Origin: Spartobacteria bacterium UBA5019
GTDB taxonomy: Bacteria; Verrucomicrobiota; Verrucomicrobiia; Chthoniobacterales; Terrimicrobiaceae
DNA length: 8,851 bases
NCBI GenBank assembly: GCA_002396485.1
Contig: DGXZ01000036.1
Coordinates: 1-8,851, forward strand
Reading direction: 5' to 3'
Of the stretch, positions 1 to 5,213 are shown one piece after another. Every line of letters starts with the position of its first letter. Position 1 is the first letter of the stretch. The position numbers were made by a program, and so were the translations under genes. The notes below the pieces were generated by a model. The model did no database searches, was not told where the DNA came from, and was given only the letters and a program-made list of their open reading frames with translations.

Positions 1-18
1 AAATTCTGTAAATTCTGT
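1..18. repeat. Two tandem copies of a 9-bp unit (AAATTCTGT)
   Basis: The window opens with two perfect head-to-tail copies of AAATTCTGT, followed by CC. Read on the minus strand this is ACAGAATTT twice. From memory, runs of ACAGAATT/ACAGGATT-type units are common between genes in PVC and related bacteria, but the array continues off the window, so its size and family cannot be judged. It sits where the recombinase relic reading frame leaves the window and may mark where that gene is truncated. Confidence 0.4.
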
Positions 19-349
19 CCAATATCCGGTCTCGGGTTAAATAAAAATCCACAGCAACGTGCATTGGGATTTTTCCCAGCTTTCGTCGGCATTCTATCAG
101 GTAGATTGCATCTTCGCTGTTAAGAGCTGTCGCTGTACCTTCAGATGCGGCGAGGTTTTTAACGATACGCTCGGCCTCAGAGAGCGCGGCTGTTTCATCA
201 TTCTAGGATCGGCGGAATGTGCGCTTGCCAACTTTCCACGAAAGACGGTGCGATGTGTATTTGCCGCGCGTCATTTTCACAATCCGCACACGGCAGAGAC
301 CAGATTCTAAAAGCCTAACTGAACCCTTGGAAGTGAGAGCGATTTTCAT
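1..349 (-). pseudogene. Tyrosine recombinase (phage-type integrase), 5' fragment broken by an in-frame TAG
   Basis: The frame starts at an ATG (347-349) preceded by a G-rich Shine-Dalgarno-like tract (353-360, AGGGGGGG on the minus strand). It encodes a short N-terminal arm-type domain (MKIALTSKG.., then SWKVGKRTFRRS) and hits a TAG at 203-205. The same frame continues without another stop to the window edge, as NDETAALSEAERIVK.., then ALNSEDAIYLIECRRKLGK and IPMHVAVDFYL. That is how the start of integrases from this type of genome usually reads: a basic beta-stranded arm domain, a helix with A-E-R-I/A-E-x-x, then a core-binding region with an 'AVxxY' motif. The catalytic domain (R..HxxR..Y) is not in the window. 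The kinase and helicase genes here both end in TAG, so TAG is a genuine stop and recoding is unlikely; a Tyr codon mutated to amber is the simplest reading. It lies directly downstream of tRNA-Asp, a usual place for such genes. The integrase identity is from recalled family pattern, not a search. Confidence 0.62.
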
Positions 350-364
350 CTGCCCCCCCTTGTT

Positions 365-510
365 TTTTGTCCCAATTTTTGTCCCGAAAGTTGGGACAAA
401 ACAGTGTTTCGGGTGTAATAACTTTGCGTGGTTTTGTCCAAGGCTACAGGCAAAAACCCGGACTTTGTAGAGGGGAGGGCTATTTTTGCACCGGTTTGTC
501 CCGGACAAAA
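365..510. repeat. Cluster of TTTTGTCCC motifs and a 15-bp palindrome next to tRNA-Asp; possible recombinase arm sites / att region
   Basis: Exact TTTTGTCCC copies lie at 365-373 and 377-385, with an exact inverted copy at 393-401. One-mismatch copies are at 432-440 (TTTTGTCCA) and 494-502 (GTTTGTCCC), plus an inverted one at 502-510. The last pair makes the odd palindrome TTTGTCC-C-GGACAAA at 495-509, which ends 6 bp before the tRNA-Asp 3' end. The cluster occupies the space between the recombinase start codon and the tRNA. Integrases that insert into tRNA genes commonly bind repeated arm sites beside the core site, so attachment or regulatory sites for the recombinase are a reasonable inference. 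A binding site for a repressor/excisionase of the element is the alternative. Confidence 0.55.
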
Positions 511-515
511 CAATG

Positions 516-589
516 CGGAGCCTACGGGGCTCGAACCCGCAACCTCTGCCGTGACAGGGCAGCGCTCTGACCGATTGAGCTAAGGCTCC
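516..589 (-). tRNA. tRNA-Asp (anticodon GTC)
   Basis: A complete cloverleaf can be folded on the minus strand. The acceptor stem GGAGCCT (583-589) pairs with AGGCTCC (517-523), with discriminator G at 516. The D arm is GCTC/GAGC. The anticodon stem CTGCC/GGCAG encloses the loop CTGTCAC, giving anticodon GTC. The T arm is GCGGG-TTCGAGC-CCCGT, with one G-T pair. The variable loop is 5 nt and the length is 74 nt. G73 and the GTC anticodon are the expected aspartate identity elements. The 3' CCA is not encoded (the next bases on the minus strand are CAT), so it must be added by the CCA-adding enzyme. The gene looks intact, as expected if an element that integrated here restored the 3' end. Confidence 0.97.
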
Positions 590-605
590 TCGAAAAGGAG
601 CAGGT

Positions 606-634
606 AAAGTAGGGGCTCGGAGACCGACACGCAA
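606..634 (-). promoter_or_regulatory. Weak candidate promoter for tRNA-Asp
   Basis: On the minus strand TTGCGT (629-634) and TACTTT (606-611) are separated by 17 bp, with an AT-rich run just upstream that could act as an UP element. Transcription would begin about 10 bp before the tRNA 5' end, a sensible distance. Each hexamer matches the consensus in only about three of six positions, so this is tentative. Read-through from the NYN gene upstream on the same strand is the alternative. Confidence 0.28.
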
Positions 635-652
635 GAGTTTATTTAAAAAAAA

Positions 653-1087
653 TCAGCGGCGGAGTCGTCGGATCGTGTCTCGCACGGCGTTGTGAGCGGA
701 TTCAATTTCGGCGCGGAGTTGAAGGCCTGAGATGGTCAGGGAGCCGAAGGCCTCGGCTGTCGTGCGCTCCATGCGGTCGTTTGTTGCCACCGTGACCTCG
801 TGGTCCTTGGCATACTTTGCGGCCAAGCGCTCAATGATGGAGTCGGCTGTCTGTCCGGATTTCGAATAAAAAACAGCGATGCCATGCGGTGTGCCATCGC
901 TCGATGCCTTCGTGCCGGTTCCATCAAAAACCACGGCTATTGTCCAATCCGAGTTGTCCTGGAGACCATTGAGTTTTCGAATGAGTTCCTCTCTTGCGGC
1001 TGCGGTGTTGCGCCCGTGCAGCGAGGCAAGGTCTTCCCAGTCGAAAATCATGCTGTGCCCGTCAACGAGAAGGATTTTTTGTTTCAT
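653..1087 (-). CDS. NYN-domain (PIN-like) ribonuclease, YacP/Rae1 family
   Basis: The protein is 144 aa, close to the size of the NYN core of YacP/Rae1. The PIN-like fold is recognisable from spaced acidic residues that normally bind the catalytic metal: D9 in ILLVDGHSMIF, D55 in TIAVVFDGTGT, D82 in GQTADSIIERL and D104 in VTVATNDRMER. YacP-family proteins carry the same blocks ('VDGYNMI', 'VVFDA', 'ETADERIE', 'VATSD'). In Bacillus, Rae1 is a ribosome-associated endoribonuclease that cuts mRNA in the A site; the same role here is inferred from family membership. It acts in the cytoplasm, with no signal or membrane segment. The start is set by an AGGAGA Shine-Dalgarno 4 nt upstream; the frame stays open to 1228, but the extra residues do not look like this family. 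The stop is followed by T8 without a clear hairpin. The basic tail (RDTIRRLRR) could contact RNA. Confidence 0.82.
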   Translation of the reverse strand: MKQKILLVDGHSMIFDWEDLASLHGRNTAAAREELIRKLNGLQDNSDWTIAVVFDGTGTKASSDGTPHGIAVFYSKSGQTADSIIERLAAKYAKDHEVTVATNDRMERTTAEAFGSLTISGLQLRAEIESAHNAVRDTIRRLRR

Positions 1088-1091
1088 GGCA

Positions 1092-1097
1092 TCTCCT
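1092..1097 (-). promoter_or_regulatory. Ribosome binding site that fixes the NYN gene start
   Basis: AGGAGA on the minus strand, 4 nt upstream of the ATG at 1085-1087. It is the clearest Shine-Dalgarno in the window. It decides for the short form of the NYN protein over the longer open frame that begins at 1228. Confidence 0.75.
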
Positions 1098-1280
1098 GAA
1101 ATCTTACGCGCGATCCCTGAAGCCGAAAACGGATTTTTGAAAAAATGAGAGAGTTTCTGCTGACTCCACATGGCAAGGTGAGCGCGCGATTCAAAGCGGG
1201 AGACTGTGAGTCCAGTGACTGAATTCATGCTCCCAGGAAGAATTTAGCAACGCGGTCCCGCATGAGATTTGAGTTTGCGG

Positions 1281-1310
1281 TTGCGAACGGTTTGGAGAAG
1301 GCGCTATAAT
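1281..1310 (+). promoter_or_regulatory. Sigma-70-type promoter of the kinase gene
   Basis: TTGCGA (1281-1286) and a perfect TATAAT (1305-1310) are separated by 18 bp. The start of transcription would fall near 1316-1318, giving a leader of about 24 nt before the kinase ATG at 1341. This placement argues against the upstream TTG (1269) as translation start, because that codon lies outside the transcript. The short leader contains no Shine-Dalgarno. Confidence 0.6.
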
Positions 1311-1340
1311 GAAAATCATCAAGTTTCCCACTCCCTTCCC

Positions 1341-2462
1341 ATGAGTAGCACAGAAAAAAATGTCGGGGTCACCACATCGTGCATCGAAGCGTGCCCTAGT
1401 TGCCAAATTCAGCTTGATATGACCGGTTTCGGCGCCTTCTCAGATGTCACCTGTACTTCTTGCGGGCACTTCTTCAAGGCGTGCACGAACTTCAATCAGT
1501 TTCAAATCACGTCCCTTCTCGGCGAGGGGGGAATGGGGGCGGCTTATCGTGCCATGGATGTTTCTCTTAGTCGCGAGGTTGCTTTGAAGGTTCTGAAAAT
1601 TCATGCCAGCGACATGCAGTCGGAATCTGATAAACTTGCACATGAGGCCCGCACAACAGCGAGGATCAACCATCCCAATGTTGTTCGGATTTTTGATTTC
1701 GGAGAATGTCGGTCGCAATTTTTTATCGCCATGGAGTTGGTCGGCGGTGGATCTCTCGACGATCTTATGCAGGAACGGGTCATGGTTCCTGAAATCACAG
1801 CACTTGAAGTTGGGATTCAGGTCGCACAGGGCCTCCGAGCCGCCATGGAAATCGGTCTCATTCACCGCGACATCAAGCCGGCAAATATCCTCTTTGGGGA
1901 TCGAGGCACGGTGAAGATCGTCGACTTTGGCTTGGCTGTGGTGGCGAGTGATGCCGCAACGTCTCCGAATGAAATATGGGGCACCCCCTATTATGTCGCT
2001 CCAGAGAAACTTGATGAACTGCCGGAGGATTTTCGAAGTGATATCTACAGCCTGGGCGGTACGCTGTTCCATGCCATGGCCGGTCGACCGCCCTATGAGG
2101 CCGACAACTCATCCCTCGTCGCGCTGAAACAGCTTAAAAGCCGCCCGGTGAGTCTTCAGGCCTTCGCTCCCGACGTTTGTAACGAGACGGCTTATGTCAT
2201 CAACCGCATGATGTCGAAAAGCCCCGATAAACGGTATCAATCGTATGACGACTTGATCGAGCATCTGCGCTTTGCCTTGAGCAAGGCCAATGATGCGCTG
2301 ACCAATCCGGTTGCCGCTCGCACAAGTCAGCTGCGCAATCTGGAAGTCCAGAGTCAGGAAATGGGCTGGATCAATCTCCTTTTCCCTGTGGTGGTCATCC
2401 TTGGGCTGCTTGTTTTCGCCTACTTGTATTTCTTCACAGCTATGTTCAAGGCCGTGGATTAG
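1341..2462 (+). CDS. Membrane-anchored Hanks-type serine/threonine protein kinase with N-terminal zinc ribbon
   Basis: 373 aa from the ATG at 1341. Residues 18-41 hold two CxxC pairs (C18/C21 and C38/C41), typical of a small zinc ribbon. The kinase domain (about 55-312) has all the expected motifs: glycine loop GEGGMG 61-66, ATP-binding K83 in VALK, helix-C E102, HRDIKPAN 175-182 with catalytic D177, DFG 195-197, GTPYYVAPE 214-222 and SDIYSLG with D234. The HRD arginine marks an RD kinase, so activation by phosphorylation of the loop 198-213 is likely. One transmembrane helix (about 343-365) sits at the very C-terminus with only eight residues after it, so kinase and zinc ribbon face the cytoplasm and there is no extracellular sensor domain. 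It should transfer phosphate from ATP to Ser/Thr of target proteins; the targets are unknown and no cognate PP2C phosphatase is in the window. It has its own promoter and no Shine-Dalgarno. Its 3' end overlaps the convergent solute-binding protein gene by 17 bp. Confidence 0.93.
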   Translation: MSSTEKNVGVTTSCIEACPSCQIQLDMTGFGAFSDVTCTSCGHFFKACTNFNQFQITSLLGEGGMGAAYRAMDVSLSREVALKVLKIHASDMQSESDKLAHEARTTARINHPNVVRIFDFGECRSQFFIAMELVGGGSLDDLMQERVMVPEITALEVGIQVAQGLRAAMEIGLIHRDIKPANILFGDRGTVKIVDFGLAVVASDAATSPNEIWGTPYYVAPEKLDELPEDFRSDIYSLGGTLFHAMAGRPPYEADNSSLVALKQLKSRPVSLQAFAPDVCNETAYVINRMMSKSPDKRYQSYDDLIEHLRFALSKANDALTNPVAARTSQLRNLEVQSQEMGWINLLFPVVVILGLLVFAYLYFFTAMFKAVD

Positions 2463-4521
2463 ACGGAAGACGTTCCGCGAACTCGGGCCTGTAAAACCAG
2501 TCGGACCAATAGGCCCAACCCGCCTTGGTCATTTCCACGGGGGAATCGATCCAACCACCATTGCCATCCGGTCGGCGGATGCGGTAGGCGTCCTTCCACA
2601 TCACGCTCGTATCCTCGGGAACATAGAGGAAGAGGTAAGGTTGATCCTCGTAAATAGTCCGCTGCAGGTCGCCCGCCATATTGATGATTTTCTCGCGGTT
2701 GTATTCCTGGCGGATGTCATCGAGCAAGCGGTCGGCTTTATCGCTTTTGTAGCCCACCACATTGAGTTGCTCCGGGTTTGTCTGTGAGGAGTGCCAGATC
2801 TGAAACTGGTCGTAGCCGTTGCCGAGTGACCATCCGAGCACCATGGCGTCGAAGTCACCTTTGTTGATGTGGTTTTTTAAAAAGACCGCCCACTCGTAAA
2901 GTTCCACCTTCACTTCGATACCGAGCTGCTTGAGACCATCCTGCGTGAGAGTGGCGATGTCGCGCCGGACCTCGTTTCCATTATTCGTGATGAGGGTGAA
3001 GGAAAAGCGCTGCCCATTCTTTTGAAGGATTCCATCCGGACCGGGTTTCCATCCCGCCTCGGAGAGTAGTGCGCGTGCTTGCTCGGGGTCATAGGCAAAG
3101 GGTTTGATATCCGGGTTGAAAAACCACATCTGCGGGGTGAAGAGTCCTGTGCTCTGGAGGCCGTGGCCATAAAGAATGAAGCGCACCATGGATGGCACAT
3201 CGACCGCATGCGCGAGGGCGCGGCGCACCAGCGAATCCTGGAAGAGCGGGCGCTTGAGGTTCCAACCGATGTAGGTGTAGCTGCTCGTCGGGCTTGTGAA
3301 GACATTGAAGCGAGTGTCGTTCACGAAGGCATTCACGGTCCACGGCTCGGCACCCCAGAAATCCACCTGTCGTGTCTCAAATGCGAGACGCAGGGTGAGT
3401 TGGTCGGGCATGAATCGATAGACGATTCCATCCATCCAAGGCCCTGGGGCATCGAAGTAATCGGGATTTCTCTCCACGCGGATGAACTCGTTCGTCTTCC
3501 ACTCCGCAAAACGAAAAGCGCCAGTTCCCACGGGTGTGCGGTTGAAATTCTGCGTCCACCAGCTCTGGGGCTTTCCTTCCAGCAAATGCGAGGGGAGAAG
3601 TGAAATCATCCAACTCTCCAGTGCTGGCGAGTAGGGCTTGCGGTAGGTCACGCGGAAGGTGTGCTCGTCCGGCGTTTCCGCCTTGAGAATCAAATCGAAG
3701 TCCGGCTTGCGCGGGGAGGCCGTGGCGTCATCCATGATGGCCCGGTAGGTGAAGGCGGCATCGCGTGCGGTGAAGGGTGCCCCGTCGTGCCAGCGGACGT
3801 TTTTCTGGAGATGGAAGACAACCTGTGGCTCAGCGAAAAAGGAAAGCGTCTGGCCAATGTGGACTGTGCCGCCTCCGTTGGCAGTGAGCCATTTTTCGAT
3901 ATCGGTCTTGAGCGCAGGGTCTGCACTGATTTCAAAAGCCGCCCCGCTTTCCACCCATACGCGGAGCAGGGATCCGTCTGGCAGGGCCTTGCTGAGACGC
4001 TGCAGAGTCTCAGAGGCATTTTCCTTCACCTCCACGCGCAGTGTCGCCAGAGGTGCCAAGGAATCTGCGGGGAGGAGGGAAACAATTTTTTTAGAAGACT
4101 CGAGGCCGGGCTCGGTGAAGTGCAGAAGAAGCTCGCGCCCGCTTTGTTTTATGGCATCCAGTGTCCAGGCGCTCCACTCCGCGCGCAGCGACTCGATCTG
4201 GTTTTTTGCCGCACTTGCTGACTCCTCGTTTCGAAAGACCAGAGTCGTGGTTTGGTCGAGTGACCACGACTCAGCCAGATCGCCGATGATTTCCAAGTCC
4301 GGGCTGTATTTCAGGAGGCCGTTGAAAAGAGATCCCGCCACTTGCGATGCGGCGTTGTCGGCCTGTTGGATCGGGTTGAGCGTTGATGGCTCCCCGAGAA
4401 CGCCGAGGGACATCTCGTTCTTTTTGTCCGAGGTCAGGCTCGCAGAATTCCAGAAGGAAACGGCGATGAGCAGAAAAAGGAAAACAGGGAATCCGTAAAT
4501 GAACCAGCGGGCGACTCTCAT
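2446..4521 (-). CDS. ABC transporter solute-binding protein, family 5 (oligopeptide/dipeptide OppA-DppA type), with large insertion
   Basis: 691 aa, longer than the usual 500-600 of this family. A hydrophobic N-terminal segment (about 6-25) targets it to the membrane. There is no lipobox cysteine after it, so it is either cleaved (near NSA, 26-28) or kept as an anchor. Family hallmarks follow: GEPSTLNPIQQAD 43-55, LFNGLLKYSPD 65-75, DLAESW 81-86, FHLQKNVRWHDGAPFTARD 236-254, TPVGTGAFRF 329-338, the DSLVRRALAHAVD block 429-441, AYDPEQARALLSEAGW 476-491 and the C-terminal lobe to about 675. It should capture a peptide or similar ligand outside the cytoplasmic membrane and hand it to a permease. 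No permease or ATPase gene lies within the flanking sequence, so it is an orphan here and its ligand cannot be assigned. About 145 residues (88-234) are inserted where relatives have about 15. No Shine-Dalgarno precedes the ATG. It overlaps the convergent kinase gene by 17 bp. Confidence 0.9.
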   Translation of the reverse strand: MRVARWFIYGFPVFLFLLIAVSFWNSASLTSDKKNEMSLGVLGEPSTLNPIQQADNAASQVAGSLFNGLLKYSPDLEIIGDLAESWSLDQTTTLVFRNEESASAAKNQIESLRAEWSAWTLDAIKQSGRELLLHFTEPGLESSKKIVSLLPADSLAPLATLRVEVKENASETLQRLSKALPDGSLLRVWVESGAAFEISADPALKTDIEKWLTANGGGTVHIGQTLSFFAEPQVVFHLQKNVRWHDGAPFTARDAAFTYRAIMDDATASPRKPDFDLILKAETPDEHTFRVTYRKPYSPALESWMISLLPSHLLEGKPQSWWTQNFNRTPVGTGAFRFAEWKTNEFIRVERNPDYFDAPGPWMDGIVYRFMPDQLTLRLAFETRQVDFWGAEPWTVNAFVNDTRFNVFTSPTSSYTYIGWNLKRPLFQDSLVRRALAHAVDVPSMVRFILYGHGLQSTGLFTPQMWFFNPDIKPFAYDPEQARALLSEAGWKPGPDGILQKNGQRFSFTLITNNGNEVRRDIATLTQDGLKQLGIEVKVELYEWAVFLKNHINKGDFDAMVLGWSLGNGYDQFQIWHSSQTNPEQLNVVGYKSDKADRLLDDIRQEYNREKIINMAGDLQRTIYEDQPYLFLYVPEDTSVMWKDAYRIRRPDGNGGWIDSPVEMTKAGWAYWSDWFYRPEFAERLPSNPRP

Positions 4522-4649
4522 GTGAGGATGGAAAGACTGTCAATATGCCGCCGCCGGAGTTTTTCACAATATTCAATGCGTCCTTCCATTTCGGGGCTTT
4601 TATGCTGGGACACGCGTCTTAAAGTGCAGACGTGATCCCGTCGCCCGCC
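4522..4649. other. Divergent intergenic region between the solute-binding protein and YtkA-like genes
   Basis: About 128 bp carry the upstream signals of two diverging genes. On the minus strand TTGTGA (4561-4566 region) with CATATT 16 bp downstream is a weak promoter candidate for the solute-binding protein. On the plus strand TATGCT at 4601-4606 could be a -10, but has no matching -35. Neither gene has a Shine-Dalgarno. No inverted repeat or riboswitch-like structure stood out. Confidence 0.3.
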
Positions 4650-5213
4650 ATGTCATTGTGCCGAGCCATTTGCCGAAGCCTCGCTTGTCTTCTCGTGTGG
4701 GTATTATTATTGGATGTTTTGCACGCCGATGGCGGGCGTGTGCTGGCTGAAAAGCAGGCGGGTGCTTATCGAGTGGTTCTGTTTGGGAATCCCTCGCCGT
4801 TGCGAGCGGGTCTCGCGGACATGAGCCTCTTCGTGGAGCAGGTGGGAAAGAGCGGTCCGGTCCTTGATGCGGTGGTCGGCTTTCGACTCAACAAGCTCAG
4901 TCGTCCCTCGCCGGAATTGGCATGGAGGGGAGCCGGGTGCGTGACTCCGGGGCAGGTTGTTCCAGCGATTCCGGGACATGCCGGGAATGGACTGTTGTAT
5001 TCCGCAGTGCTTGGAATTCCCGAGCCCGGTCTGTGGGAATTGGGCGTATCGATTTCACGCGATGGCAAAACCGATCTCGTTTCCTTTGAGCTTCCCGTCG
5101 ATCGAGCACTCCCTCCCGTGCTCACATGGTGGCCCGTGGTGGCGCTCATGCCACTTGGAATCTTGATCTACATGTGGCGTGGGTATCTGTTGAAAAAGCG
5201 CCGCGTCCCATGA
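4650..5213 (+). CDS. Small membrane-anchored extracytoplasmic protein, YtkA/FixH-like
   Basis: 187 aa from the ATG at 4650; an in-frame GTG at 4632 would add six residues, and neither has a Shine-Dalgarno. A signal peptide (basic R5-R9, hydrophobic 10-24, possible cleavage after HA at 25-26) is followed by a beta-rich domain (about 37-152). It reads AGAYRVVLFGNPSPLRAGLADM 38-59, then GPVLDAVVGFRL 69-80, GLLYSAVLGIPEPGLWELGV 114-133 and VSFELPV 144-150. The order 'P-xP-L-x-x-G', 'G-x-V-x-D-A-x-V' and 'G-x-W-x-L-x-V' near the end is the pattern of YtkA-like/FixH-like Ig-fold proteins. A transmembrane helix (160-176) and basic tail (KKRR) put the domain outside the cytoplasmic membrane, tethered at the C-terminus. 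The function of this family is poorly defined; some members sit near copper or cytochrome oxidase genes, but none is here. Its stop overlaps the helicase start (ATGA), so the two are probably co-transcribed and translationally coupled. Confidence 0.72.
   Translation: MSLCRAICRSLACLLVWVLLLDVLHADGGRVLAEKQAGAYRVVLFGNPSPLRAGLADMSLFVEQVGKSGPVLDAVVGFRLNKLSRPSPELAWRGAGCVTPGQVVPAIPGHAGNGLLYSAVLGIPEPGLWELGVSISRDGKTDLVSFELPVDRALPPVLTWWPVVALMPLGILIYMWRGYLLKKRRVP

Noticed and set aside
203..634. A single 143-codon minus-strand reading frame spanning the tRNA and the start of the recombinase
   Set aside because: Its first half is the tRNA-Asp gene and non-coding repeat sequence read as protein. Only the part from the ATG at 349 resembles a real protein.
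1088..1228. N-terminal extension of the NYN protein
   Set aside because: The frame stays open, but a good Shine-Dalgarno sits right before the internal ATG at 1087, where similarity to YacP/Rae1 begins. The extra residues show no family character.
1269..1340. TTG start 24 codons upstream for the kinase
   Set aside because: No Shine-Dalgarno, and it lies upstream of and across the predicted promoter. The zinc ribbon begins after the ATG at 1341.
1309..1344. An 11-codon upstream frame whose TGA overlaps the kinase ATG (possible leader peptide)
   Set aside because: Its ATG lies inside the TATAAT -10 element at 1305-1310, so it would be upstream of the transcript start.
1440..2072. Long antisense reading frame inside the kinase gene
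   Set aside because: It is antisense to an unambiguous kinase with every catalytic motif intact and shows no recognisable domain.
3661..4498. Long plus-strand frames inside the solute-binding protein gene (186 and 249 codons)
   Set aside because: They overlap each other and the well-supported minus-strand gene, with low-complexity Arg/Ser/Pro-rich products typical of antisense reading of GC-rich coding DNA.
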